DNA of 26,933 bases from Chara braunii (taxonomy: Eukaryota > Streptophyta > Charophyceae > Charales > Characeae). Shown in pieces: positions 1 to 10,095 of the stretch; position 1 is the stretch's first letter; each line of letters begins with the position of its first letter. Location of the stretch: NCBI GenBank assembly GCA_003427395.1, contig BFEA01000034.1, forward strand, positions 1,142,790-1,169,722, given 5' to 3'. The notes under the pieces were generated by a model that was given only the letters and a program-made list of their open reading frames with translations, did no database searches and was not told the origin of the DNA. Made by a program: the position numbers and the translations under genes.

Positions 1-61
<61 letters not shown>
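1..61. repeat. Poly(A) tract at window edge
   Basis: The window opens with 61 consecutive A, followed by A-rich sequence with scattered C to about position 88. It could be a retroposon tail, but a homopolymer at the very edge of a contig is also a common assembly or sequencing artefact. Positions 89-170 are unique sequence in which I recognise nothing. Confidence 0.8.
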
Positions 62-63
<2 letters not shown>

Positions 64-170
64 AAAACAAAAAAAAACAAAAAAAAACCTCATAATCAAA
101 TCAGCTCCCCGTAGCAGCAACCAAACGCCGACCACCCGCTCCATAGTGAGAGATTGAATAAGTATATCTT

Positions 171-2695
171 GGAATATTATGCACGAATATGACAATGAGA
201 AGTTAGATCAATGGAAAACACATGCTCATAGAAAAGAAGATTATCTAAACAAGATCCGGAACATTATATCAAACATAAACTTGACAATGAGAGGCTAGAC
301 TAGTGGAAGGCATATGCACAAAGAGAAGAGACTAATTAAGTGCGGAACATCACATCACATTCGAATTTCACAACGAGAGACTAGACTAGTGGAAAACACA
401 TGCACAAGGAGAAGAGATTAACTAAGTAAAGATCCAGAACATCACATCACACTTGAACGTGAGAATGAAAGATTGGACTAGTGAAAGCACATGCACAAAG
501 AGAAGAGATCAACTAGGTAAAGATCCGGAACATGAACTTGACAACGAGAGGCTAGACTAGTGGAAGGTACATGCACAAAGAAAACAAACTAACTAAGTAA
601 AGATCCGGAACATGAACTTGACAATGAGAGACTAGACTAGTGGAAAACACATGCACAAAGAGTAAAGATCAACTAAGCAAAAATTCAGAATTTCACATCA
701 AACATAAACTTGACAATGAGAGACTAGACTAGTGGAAGCACATGCACAAAGGAGAGAGTTCAACCAAGCGAAGATCCGGAACATGAACTTGGCAATGAAA
801 GGCTAGACTAGTGAAAGGCACATGCACAAAGAGAAGAGACTAACTAAGTAAAGATCCGGAACATGAACTTGACGATGAGAGACTAGACTAGTGGAGAGCA
901 CATGCACAAGGAGTAGAGATCAACAAAGTAAGGGTCCGAAATTTCACATCAAACATAAACTTGACAATGAGAGGCTAGACTAGTGGAAGCACATGTACAA
1001 AGGAGAGAGCTCAACCAAGCGACGATCCGGAACATGAACTTGACAATGAAAGACTAGACTAGAAGAAAGTACATGCAAAAAGAGAAGGGACCAACTAAGC
1101 AAAGATCCGGAACATGAACTTGGTAATGAGAGACTAGACTAGTGGAAAGCACATGCACAAGGAGAAGAGGTCAACAAAGTAAGGGTCCGGAATATGGACT
1201 TGACAATGAGAGACTAGACTAGTGGAGAGCACATGCAAAAGAAGAAGAGATCAACAAAGTAAAGAACCGGAACATCACATCCAACATGAGCTTGACAATG
1301 AGACACTAGACTAGTGACAATGAGACACTAGACTAGTGGAGAGCACATGCACAAAGAGTAGAGATCAACTAAGCAAAAATTCAGAATTTCATATCAAACA
1401 TAAACTTGACAATGAGAGGCTAGACTAGTGGAAGCACATGCACAAAGGAGAGAGTTCAACCAAGTGAAGATCCAGAACATGAACTTGACAATGAAAGGCT
1501 AGACTAGTGAAAGGCACATGCACAAAGAGAAGAGACTAAGTAAGTAAAAATCCGGAACATGAACTTGACAATGGGAGACTAGACTAGTGGAGAGCACATG
1601 CACAAGGAGAAAATATCAACAAAGTAAAGGTCCGAAATTTCACATCAAACATAAAATTGACAATTAGGGGCTAGACTAGTGGAAACACATGCACAAAAGA
1701 GAAGATATTAACTAAGTAAAGATCCGGAACATCGCATCCAACATGAACTTGACAAAGAGAGACTAGACTAGTGAAAAACACATGCACAAAGAAAAGAGAC
1801 TACCTAAATAACGATCCGGAATACGAATTTGACAAGGAGAGGCTAGACTAGTGGAAAATACATGTACAAGGAGAAGAAATCAACAAAGTAAAGATCCGAA
1901 CCATGAACTTGACAATGAGAGACTAGACTAGTGGAGAGTACATGCACAACAAGGAGAGATCATCTAAGTAAGATTCGGAACATCACAATGAGCATGACAA
2001 TGAGAGGCTAGAGCTAATGAAAAACACATGCATATAGAAGAGAGATCATCTAAGTAAGATCCGGAACATCACAATGCATATGAATATGACAATGAGAAGC
2101 TAGAACTAGAGGGAAGCGCATGCATATAGAAGGAAGATCAACCGGAACATCATACCAAGTATGAACAAGGCAAAGAGATGCTAGACTAATGAAAAGCAAA
2201 TGTACATGAAGGGAAACATCACACGAAGTATGAAAAAGACAAAGAGATGTTAGACCTAGATGGAAAGCATATGCACATAGAGGTAAGATCATCCGGAACA
2301 TTACACCAGGTATGAACGAGACAAAGAGATGCTAGACTAATGAAAAACACATGTACATGAAGGGAAGACCAACCGGAACATTACACCTAGTATGAACAAG
2401 ACGAAAGGTGGTTAGAGTAATGAAAAACACATGCATATGAAGAGAAGTTCATCCGGAATATCACACCAAGTATGATCAAGACAAAAAGATGCTAGAACTT
2501 AGATGGAAAACACATGCACATTGAGGGAAGATCATCAGGAACACCTCACCAAGTAGGAACATGACAATGAGTGGCTAGACTAATGAAGCACATGCATATG
2601 AAGGGAAATATCATCTGGAACATCACACCAAGTATAAACAAGACAAAGAGATGCTAGACTAATGAAAAACATATGTACATGAAGGGAAAGATCAT
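171..2695 (+). repeat. Tandem array, 78-95 bp monomers (array 1)
   Basis: About 30 degenerate monomers follow one another. Each carries the order GATCCGGAAC, a variable spacer, CTTGACAATGAGAG, CTAGACTAGTGG, then ACATGCACAAAG. Spacing between successive CTTGACAATGAG motifs is about 80 bp, or a little over 90 bp where the spacer holds CACATCAAACATAAA. Monomers right of about 2000 form a second subfamily (ATGCATATGAAGGGAAG, ACCAAGTATGAACAAGAC). The array stops abruptly at AAGATCAT (2695), where a retroelement reading frame begins. There is no credible coding content; the hydrophobic open frames on the minus strand are by-products of the periodicity. A colinear inverted copy lies at 15719-17957. 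Confidence 0.93.
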
Positions 2696-4098
2696 GGGTG
2701 AACGCAACCACTCGACTAGGAACGGCTGGGAGAAGGATTAACCGTGACACCATTCTGGAGGAGGTCGCCGGAAGCTCCGAACCCTAGGTAGAACCTGAGG
2801 TTGAGGAACCAGAGAAAGTCTATAGGAAGCCGAGGGAAGAGGAGTCTGCGGACAAAGTTACCGCCACTAAGAAGAAGTTTCGGTATCAAATTCCGATTTT
2901 GACCTTGCCTGAGCTCGACGACACCATTAGCAAGTTACTAGGGACCATGATGTCAGTGTATTTTCAGACCATGCTGCAAGTTAGCCCTAGGCTCAAAGGG
3001 CTTAAACGACTATTGTCTCGGCGGCGAGTAGAAATAGGCGAGAATCCCGAATTACCAGAAGGGGAGAGGGAGGAGGAAGCTCCACAAGAAGTGGCTAACC
3101 TTCAGAGGAGCCACGGGGACTTGGAGGATCTCGAAAAAGCCTTTGCAGACATTCGTTTGAGCTTGCCCGACCGAGAGGGCGGCGAAGTCATGAGATCACC
3201 ACCCGGGACAAAGCTTAGCTTTCATGCACTGCCCGTAGGGAAACTGAAAATCCAGATCGGGATTCATCATACCGACGCGTTAGTAGACGGGGGAGCAGAA
3301 ATCACTCTCATAAGACAAGATTTCACAACGATCACGGGATGTACAGTAAACAAGGAAGTAACAGGGAGCATCCGTAGAGCTGGCGGAGAAATCCCGTTCG
3401 CTGGGTACGTCACGAAGTGTGCTGTGAAGGCAGGAGTCAGGGAATTGATCTCGCCGTTTTAGCGGATGATCGTAATGGAGGAAATGGACCACGACATAAT
3501 CCTCGGGAGACCGTGGTGCGCGAACGTGGAGATGATAGGCATGCACTTGCACGATGGCTCATACATGGTAGACATAAAGGACCCTGTGACCGGCCGGGGA
3601 GAGCTCCTCCGACTCCTTGGAACGGGAGTAGACCCCCCAAAGGGGAAATTGGCAACATGGTCGCCGTCGTTCGAGGATAACACGCGAAAAGGGGCTTTCG
3701 CACAGACGAAGGGTATGAGAGAAAGGGTAAAAATTATGATTGAGAAAGCATTCAACAAGAAGGAGTGGATCAAGTTGGGCCTGCCCCAGAAGAAGAGGAG
3801 GCAGGAGGACGAAGTCCTGGGTGTTATGGTAGCGGAAAAGGCATCAGAGGTCGAACTTGGTGCTAGCCTGCCCAAACGGAAAGAAGTACGCATAAACGTG
3901 CCAGAAATCGCACTCGAGATCCCCGATCTATTACAACTCATCAAGACCCTCAGATACCACAAGGTAGGAGTGGATTCAGCAGCCTTGGCCAAGTTCGAAA
4001 GAGAGGTGCAAAAGGGATATTGCCTGAATGGGAAACTAGTTAGTATTCAACCACGAGTCGTAGAGGCGACGGGGGCGATTCGACTGTTCATTTTTTAG
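2696..4098 (+). pseudogene. Gag C-terminal linker plus retropepsin-like protease, broken
   Basis: One frame runs from GTG at 2698 to a stop at 4096, interrupted by TAG at 2785 and TAG at 3460. An acidic, Glu/Pro-rich linker (about 2750-2850) leads to the motif KKKFRYQIPIL and then to the aspartic protease. The active-site triad reads ALVDGGAEI (Asp codon at 3286), with Gly where retropepsins normally have Ser or Thr. The second hallmark, ILGRPW, follows the 3460 stop. The protease would release pol enzymes from the polyprotein in the element's particles. The open frame starting at 2899 uses TTG and is only the part after the first stop. The DGG triad may be a family trait or a mutation. Confidence 0.82.
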
Positions 4099-4551
4099 GA
4101 GAACGATCCCGGAATGAAGTGTTCGAAAGTACAAGCCGGTAGGGAAGAAAGAAAAACCGGTCTCGATCCTGTTAGAGACATCAAAGAAAGAGTTTATGGA
4201 GAAGGAGGAAGAGGTCCTTCGAGTGATCTGAGAAAGAAGGGCGACAGAGGGACATCGGATACCAGATGAGGTAGCTGAGGGCGACGGAGGGACATCGGAT
4301 ACCAGATGAGGTAGCTGAGACAATGAAGATAGGGATAGACGGGTTCTTAACGGAAGAAGAAACCCGCCTGATCAAAAGGATCTGCCAGGAGTTTCACCTA
4401 GCATTTGCCTTTAGTAATCACCAGAAGGGACGACTGGATGCGAAGTTGATCCCTCCGGTCAGAATCCACACGGTAGAACATGAGTGCTGGAATGACAAGG
4501 GGTCATCCTATGAATTTCGGATAGCAGGAGAAGTAACAGACCTTCTCCGCG
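4099..4551 (+). pseudogene. Protease-RT connecting region, frameshifted
   Basis: After the 4096 stop the protease frame stays recognisable (KCSKVQAGREERK) to about 4195. It then moves to the next frame (EEEVLR) and meets a TGA. A 40-bp tandem duplication shifts the frame once more. From 4320 the frame encodes IPDEVAETMKIG, FLTEEETRLI and CQEFHLAFAF, ending around GEVTDLLR. Near 4550 coding potential jumps from the frame of 4323 to the frame of 4552. The sequence before and after the jump (TDLLR, then EPTTSPYANRWF) suggests that a short segment was lost. The open frame 4323-4604 therefore reads out of frame after about 4548. Confidence 0.75.
4239..4318 (+). repeat. 40-bp tandem duplication inside pol
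   Basis: Positions 4239-4278 and 4279-4318 are identical except for one base (GGGCGACAG versus GGGCGACGG). Because 40 is not a multiple of three, the two copies encode the same peptide (HRIPDEVAE) in different frames, so the duplication alone breaks the reading frame. Confidence 0.95.
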
Positions 4552-5277
4552 GAGCCTACGACATCGCCATACGCAAATCGGTGGTTCGTCTTTCGGAAGC
4601 CTAACAAGACATTAAGGTGGATTCAGGACGTGCAGAAGTTGAATGCGGTAACCATCCGGGATCCTGGCTCGCTACCTCAGACTGACTTATTAGCAGAATC
4701 GCACGCCGGTCGGAGCATTTACTCCCTGATAGATCTGTACTCAGGGTACGACCAGCTTCCATTGGATGTTCGGGACAGGCCATACACTGCTATGCCCACC
4801 CCCGTAGGCCAACTACAGATGCAAGTGACCCCTATGGGATTCACAAAAGCGGTGGCCGAAGCGCAACGCAGGATGCTCGCCGTAGCCGGGGACATATTCC
4901 CAGAAAAATGTGAGCCTTACATCGATGACAATCCGATCAAAGGCGCGCAGGAGAAGGACGAGACGGAAGTCCGGCCAGGGATCCGACGTTTTGTGTGGGA
5001 CCACCTGCAGGACATCAAGGACTTACTCCGTCGGTTCCCAGTATACAACATTACGGCTAGTGGACCAAAGAGTATCCTAGCAGTACCGGAGTTAACTATA
5101 CTAGGATTTCGTTGCGGTGCTTACGGCAGGAAGCCGGATCCGGCAAAGACCGACAAGATATCATAGTGGCCGACACCACTGCGCACGACGACGGAGGTAA
5201 GGGCATTCCTAGGCGTAGTCGGTTTTTGGAGGATCTTCATTAAGAACTTTGCCAAGATTGTTGAGCCTATCCGGGCT
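4552..5277 (+). pseudogene. Reverse transcriptase domain
   Basis: The frame opens at about 4552 (YANRWFVFRKPN, LRWIQDVQKLN) and shows the gypsy RT block order: SLPQTDLLAES, then SLIDLYSGYDQL with the first catalytic Asp, then VTPMGFTKAVAEAQRRM, then YIDD at 4918-4929 (Tyr-Ile-Asp-Asp, the catalytic pair). The thumb and connection follow with ILGFRCGAYG. TAG at 5164 interrupts the frame just before WPTPLRTTTEVRAFLGVVGF, the conserved strand leading to RNase H, and that part continues in the same frame. The enzyme would copy element RNA into DNA. The catalytic residues are intact, so the damage is the upstream frameshift and one stop. The plain open frame is 4630-5166. Confidence 0.9.
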
Positions 5278-5889
5278 ATGATCAGGGAAGAAGGAACCAT
5301 GGATTGGACGGAGGAACGAGAGGGAGCCGTCCAGACCCTCAAGGACATTCTGTCGTCAGAGCAGGTCGCTTTGTCGGCGCCCTGCTTTAATGATGAGGTA
5401 GGACGACCATTCATCCTGGAAACAGATGGAGGGCCCTTGGCCGTAGGAGGCGTACTGATTCAAAGGGACGAGGGAGGAAAAGAGAGGCCAATTAGGTTCG
5501 GAAGTAGAACCCTGAACTCCGCAGAACGGCGGTACTCGCAATTCAAGAAGGAAGTCCTAGCCATCCTGCATTGCCTTAAGACCTTCCAGGCCTACCTATT
5601 TAGGAGGCGATTCATCTTAAGGATCGATCCGACGAATGTCGCAGGGGCTCTAAAAAATTACAGGCCTATAGATCCAACGGTGGGGAGATGGGCAGGATTT
5701 ATCTGGCAGTTCGATTATAAGATCGAATGGATTGCGGGAATTAGGAACAAGGCTGATGGGTTGAGCCGGGTCTGCATCACTCCCGAAGGGGTGGAGGGTG
5801 CGGAGCCCATAGACGCATTCCTCGAATACGAAGGAGGGACTCTCGCGGTGGATAATGAATTGATGAGCGAGGAATGCACATCGGGATAA
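5278..5889 (+). pseudogene. RNase H domain of gypsy pol
   Basis: In the same frame as the RT, PFILETDGGPLAVGGVL contains the first catalytic Asp. SAERRYSQFKKEVLAILHCLKTF contains the catalytic Glu, and FILRIDPTNVAGAL the next Asp, where most gypsy elements have TDH. The domain closes with RNKADGLSRV, the typical NxxADALSR end motif. RNase H degrades the RNA strand of the RNA-DNA hybrid during reverse transcription. A tail of about 40 residues ends at TAA (5887-5889), but the frame reopens at once as the integrase. In elements of this type the whole polyprotein is normally continuous, so this stop is probably a mutation and not a gene boundary. Confidence 0.88.
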
Positions 5890-5892
5890 CTA

Positions 5893-7077
5893 TTGATTCA
5901 GACTTTGGAGAAGGGGGTACCTGCCGTAGTAGCAGAACTTAGAGAAGGACCAGTCACCACTCGAGGACGCAGAGAAGAAAAGGGCTCATGGGAAGTGATA
6001 GTAGGACCGAAAGAGGAACTAATAGCAATGGCGGTCGAGGGAGGCGGGGAAGCAGTGATGAGCTTAGTGAAATCTTGGGAAAGGAAAGAGTTGCAATGGG
6101 TGGTAAACCAGATGCAGGAAGGAAAGGATGGAGGCAAGGAAGGAGAGGAGTTTTTCTATGTCCAATCATACGAAGGGCTCTTTCGGGAGATCGGACTATT
6201 ATTGGTAGGAAACAAACAACCTACAGAAGTCAGTATTAAAGCAAGAGAAGAAACCGAAAGATACGTCCTAAGGGGCGGGCATTTGTTCCGAAGGGAGGAA
6301 GGTGCTATGCCCAGAAGGGTTGTGTGCGGAAGATCTAGGCAAGTAGATGTTTTCCAGGCAATGCACGATGGGTTGGTTGGAGGTCATCGGTCGTCCAAAG
6401 GAACGCTTGCAAAGATGACGCCACTCTATTATTGGCCAGGCACGACAGGCATGGTCGCCATATACTGCCAGACTTGCCTTATTTGCCAAGAACGAAGCTC
6501 GGTGCGGGTCTTCGAGCCGCTTATACCAAGGCGGGTGCTAGGGCCGGGACATCTGGTCCACCTCAACCTTGCGGTCATGCCCGTATCAACGAATGGGTAC
6601 AAGTATATTCTAGATGCGCGAGACAACTTGAGCGGGTTCGTGGAGGCGGTCGCCCTCAAGAAAAAGATAGGAAGGAGTGTGGCGGACTGGATAGAAGACT
6701 TCTACTTGAGACATCCTTTCGTCGGGAGGTTTATAGCAGACAATGGGACGGAGTTTGTGAACCAAGAAGTATTGGGGATGCTTAAGAGACTCTGCGTACC
6801 AATCAAACTGATTGAGTCGTATCACCCTGAGGTCAACACACCTGTGGAAAGAGGGCACCGAACCTTGAAGAACACGATTGCGAAGCTCGCAGCGGACCGT
6901 CCGGGGAACTGGCCTAGGTATCTTAAGCAGGCTGTCTTTGCGGAGAATATAACCCCTAAAAGGACAACAGGATGTATCCCGGCGGAACTTTGGTACGGAA
7001 GAGAGATCGACTTTCCCATGGTAGCCTTGATACCTACCTGGAATAGGTTAGATGATGATCCGCAAATGACTACTTAA
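5893..7077 (+). pseudogene. Integrase, first catalytic Asp replaced by Asn
   Basis: This continues the RNase H frame. The N-terminal zinc-binding HHCC module is present: His codons at 6364 and 6385 and the CLIC pair at 6475 and 6484. The catalytic core has Asp at 6739 (IADNGTEF) and Glu at 6847 (VERGH), exactly 35 residues apart as in the D,D(35)E family. The first catalytic position, in GHLVHLNLAVMP, is Asn (AAC, 6565-6567) where Asp is expected; a single G to A change would explain it. The motifs WYGREIDFPM and LDDDPQMTT follow before TAA at 7075. Integrase joins element DNA to host DNA. This copy should be inactive even if translated. Confidence 0.9.
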
Positions 7078-7478
7078 GAGTTAATATAGGCAAGATGTCA
7101 ACAGATCCTTAAGAACGAGGAGGTCATGGAAGACATCGCCAACCGCGTACTAGACAACAGAATGAGGAACAAAGCAAGGTGGGACCAGGTTAAGAATGTC
7201 AGAAAGGAGTCATTTCAAGTGGGAGAGATGGTATTGCTAAGAACTCGGCACTAGAAAGTACTTGGTCGGGACAACTGGGAAGAAGGTTCAAAGGCCCCTA
7301 CCGGGTCGCCAAGCGGGTGACACTGAACACCTTCGAACTGGAAGATTTGGATGGAACTGGATTGAAAGGGACCTTCCCGGGGCAACGATTGGTCAGGTTT
7401 CTAAGTCGTAACCCAGTGGAACAATGGCTTCAGGAGGCTGAAGATAAGGAAACTGAGGAGCCACAAGCTAAAGACTAA
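7078..7478 (+). pseudogene. Integrase C-terminal tail, frameshifted
   Basis: Past TAA 7075 and TAG 7087 the integrase frame is still readable (EDIANRVLDNRMRNKARWDQV, FQVGEMVLLRT). Near 7244 one base appears to be missing. The next frame carries on with SALESTWSGQLG, RRFKGPYRVAKRV and NTFELEDLDG, ending at a TAA at 7476-7478. The GPYRV and L-DLDG pattern is the SH3-like, GPY/F-type C-terminal region of gypsy integrases. I see no clear chromodomain beyond it. Confidence 0.8.
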
Positions 7479-7867
7479 CCACAACCTTGCACACACTATG
7501 GTTTGTCTCTAACCATGTTTATGGGACTATCATTTTTTTTGGGGACTGGCGCTTTGGCTTGGACTGACTGAGGTTGAAAGGCAGCGTGACTTGGGGGTTT
7601 GCAATATCTGGCTTGTGCGACGACGGGAAGGGATGTTTGGGGCATTGTACCATAGTTTTTTACGGGAAAAAAATGGGATTTTCACGAACGACGTTTTTGC
7701 ATAAGGGAGGGAAATGTATAAAAGGGGCATGATGCGAAGGATAATGGGCTTATTTTTGGGAAAAGGGGGCCGTCTACCGGACTGGGGGGGGAATGTGTGT
7801 ATGCGGGGCATTGCGGATGTTGTTTTATTATACAGGACCTAGGAGAAAAACGAGAAAAGACAAATGA
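7479..7867 (+). promoter_or_regulatory. Post-pol noncoding stretch with TATA-like box and polypurine tract
   Basis: There is no gene here. TATAAAAG lies at 7717-7724, about 145 bp before the ATG of the next ORF. A run of eight G with AATG follows at 7784-7795. The G-run followed by AATGTGT is the same string found at 12820-12833 before the LTR-like repeat. It may therefore mark the 3' end of the pol-bearing element, with an LTR starting near 7796 (TGTGTATGCGGGG). Alternatively, the TATA-like box may serve the accessory ORF. The two readings are not exclusive. Confidence 0.4.
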
Positions 7868-8783
7868 ATGAAATTCGCCAACGAGAACGACAACGGGGCG
7901 ATCAACAGGCCTACCGGAGGGGAGGAAGCAGGACCAAGCCAAGGGAGGAGGGCAGCGAAGAGAAAGTTGTACATAGGACTCATGGGTGGGCTAGTGCTAG
8001 GCAGGGGTGGAAGGAAATGCTTGTGTAGGAAACCCTCACCCCTCCTCGAGGGAGAACGTATAGAAATCTCGTCTGACAGTGAGGGGGGGAAGGAAAAGGC
8101 AGAAGTGGAAGAAGGAGGCAATGCAGAGATGGGAGATAAGGTTCAGGTCTCTGACGAGGAAGGAGTCAACAGGGGCAAGCGACGTGAGACTTGGCATGGG
8201 GAAAGCGAGGGGGGACAAGACATGCGCGACGAACATGAGGAGGGTGAGGAAAGAAGGGAAAACCAGCTTGAAGGACGAAGCGGCCACGACAGTTGTGAGG
8301 GGTATGGAACGGGGACAAAGATTCATTTTACCTACGATCCGAAGAACCTTGCAGGTGGGTATAGCCCCATAATGACAGAAGGCAAGGAGGACGAGGAGGA
8401 GGATGTACGAGAAGTCATAGAAATCAGCAGCGGAGACGAGAGGGATGAGATCTCGAGACCTAGGGAAGAGGGGCGGTCTCCGATGCACCAGCCGGACGAC
8501 GGGGCTTTCAGATGGGAGGACGAGTTTGGACCAACACCCTGTCATTGGTTTCAGCAGTGGACCAATGTGATCAGGCACGAATGGATTGTCAAGACTCGGG
8601 AACTCGCAAGGCCAGGGGTGGAAGCCATACCACTGGATTTTTTTTAGCGAGGCAGAGTTACGGAAAATTGTTAGGATAAGGAGAGAAATTGAGACCTTCG
8701 GCCTGGGGGTTAGACAACCAGCTGAGGAACAGGGTGGACCAAGAAACGAGCAAGTCGAGGCACAGGACAACAATAGACATTAA
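7868..8783 (+). pseudogene. Accessory ORF of unknown function, frameshifted at a T-run
   Basis: ATG at 7868 opens 259 codons to a stop at 8645. The stop is created in a run of eight T (about 8638-8645). With one T fewer the protein would continue (SEAELRKIVRIRREIETFG) to the stop at 8781-8783, and that continuation is the open frame visible from 8586. I do not recognise the family. The first 35 residues are basic (RRAAKRK). A long, highly charged, probably disordered middle follows, then a compact end (WEDEFGPTPCHWFQQW, VIRHEWIVKTRELARPG). Two stretches, IEISSDSE (residues 65-72) and VIEISSGDE (183-191), have the hydrophobic core plus acidic flank of SUMO-interacting motifs. Its position after pol resembles that of extra ORFs in some plant gypsy elements, but nothing here looks like an envelope. 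Confidence 0.55.
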
Positions 8784-9489
8784 ATGTTGATTGAGTGTTG
8801 GGCAAGAATCCTGGTTTTATTTCTCAATTGCAAAACATTGGAGCAGAATGTGTATAGTATGAGTAAGCTTGCAAAGCATGAGTGATGGAAGAGTCAGCTA
8901 AGACTGTATCGTGATAAGATTAGAAGATAGCAGATTAAGGTTACTTTTGGATGAGCTACCTGTGAAAGTGGGTACACAAGACAAGGACATGGGGCATGGG
9001 ATGAGACCAGTTGAGAAGGGTGTATTGTGAAATTTGGATGGAATGAGGATTGTGCTTTTTGAGGAAAGAAATTTTGAGTACGGATTGATGAGCAAAGCAA
9101 GACATTGAATGTTGGTCAAGAGAGGTTAGGGAACCTATGGGTTAAGGGGCGTGAAGAACACTCCTTCCCTAGGAGCCTAATCCAACTGAGTCATGAATAC
9201 GTCTGAGAATAGCCGAAACTTGAGTGATCAGGAAGAGTGAAAATGGAAGGGGCGCCCCTGTCTTTTGTTATGGATGAACGGCCGGGTGGGCTAGTGCTGC
9301 TTGGGGTCGCGAGCCCCAACTCGAGTACTAGACGCTAAGTCGGATGTACGCATGGATAGTACATTACTCAGAGAAATGGAAAAAAGGGAACAACACGCAT
9401 AACAAAACTGAGATGAAATGACCACCTTCTAACCTCCAAGACAGAAATGGGATCTGTAACCTCGAGGCCCACCCCCTCGGGCACTAACA
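8784..9489. other. Noncoding stretch, no recognised feature
   Basis: Only short chance open frames are seen. There is one small hairpin, TTGGGG-TCGCGAG-CCCCAA, near 9300-9320. Confidence 0.6.
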
Positions 9490-9770
9490 TTGAGAATGGA
9501 AAGGAATGACCCTAACCAGGCTGTTCGACTTGAGAATGGAAAGGAATGACCCTAACCAGNTTGAGAATGGAAAGGAATGACCCTAACCAGGCTGTTCGAC
9601 TTGAGAATGGAAAGGAATGACCCTAACCAGACTGTTCGACTTGAGAACGGAAAGGAATGACCCTAACCAGGCTGTTCAACTTGAGAATGGAAAGGAATGA
9701 CCCTAACCAGGCTATTCGCCTTGATAATGGAAAAGAACGACCCTAACTAGGTTGTTCGGGAATGGCCCAT
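9490..9770 (+). repeat. 40-bp minisatellite
   Basis: About seven units of TTGAGAATGGAAAGGAATGA followed by CCCTAACCAGGCTGTTCGAC repeat with a 40-bp period. A single N at 9560 replaces the last ten bases of one unit, so copy number is uncertain there. The last unit is more diverged (TTGATAATGGAAAAGAACGA). Confidence 0.93.
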
Positions 9771-9871
9771 GAAAATGGTCATTCCTTTCGAAATAGGCAC
9801 TGGGGTCCCCTGCATAATTGATTAAGAAAGGTTGATTGAGAAGGGTTAATTGAGAATGTGCTGGAATGAAC

Positions 9872-10095
9872 AATGAAAGATGAAAAAGGCCGGTGGGTCG
9901 GTCATTGAAATAGCCAATGAGATGAATGGAAAAGATGGAAGAGGCCGGTGGGTCGGTCATTGAAATAGCCAATGGGATGAATGGAAGAGATGGAAAAGGC
10001 CGGCAGGTCGATCATTGAAATAGTCAATGGGATGGACGGAAGAGATGGAAAAGGTCGATGGGTCGGCCGCGGAAATAGCCAAGGGGGTGGAAGAA
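9872..10095 (+). repeat. 55-bp minisatellite
   Basis: Four units with GGCCGG or GGTCG starting at 9888, 9943, 9998 and 10053, an exact 55-bp period. The core is GGCCGGTGGGTCGGTCATTG then AAATAGCCAATGAGATGAAT. Degenerate relatives of the core (GTCGGGCCGACCATGGAAATAGC-like) continue to about 10430. Confidence 0.93.

Larger units (their letters stand above)
2696..7795 (+). mobile_element. Degenerate Ty3/gypsy-type retrotransposon internal region
   Basis: Domains run in the order end of gag, protease, reverse transcriptase, RNase H, integrase and C-terminal tail, which is the Ty3/gypsy (Metaviridae) order. The left end is cut off at the junction with array 1, so no 5' LTR, primer-binding site or capsid domain is present here. 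In-frame stops lie at 2785, 3460, 4096, 5164, 5887, 7075 and 7087. Reading-frame shifts lie near 4195, at the 40-bp duplication, near 4550 and near 7244. About 300 bp after the last pol codon there is a run of eight G followed by AATG TGT (7784-7798), which looks like a polypurine tract and the first bases of an LTR. The copy cannot be autonomous. Confidence 0.9.

Noticed and set aside
2050-2301. Minus-strand open frame (and its twin at 16034-16297) with a hydrophobic, Cys/His-rich product
   Set aside because: It is translated satellite array. The same peptide recurs because the two arrays are copies, and its length follows the monomer period.
3459-3992. 177-residue minus-strand frame over the protease
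   Set aside because: It is antisense to ILGRPW and neighbouring pol sequence and has no motif of its own.
9490-9770. CRISPR-like regular repeats
   Set aside because: Units are head-to-tail without distinct spacers, and the setting is eukaryotic repeat DNA.
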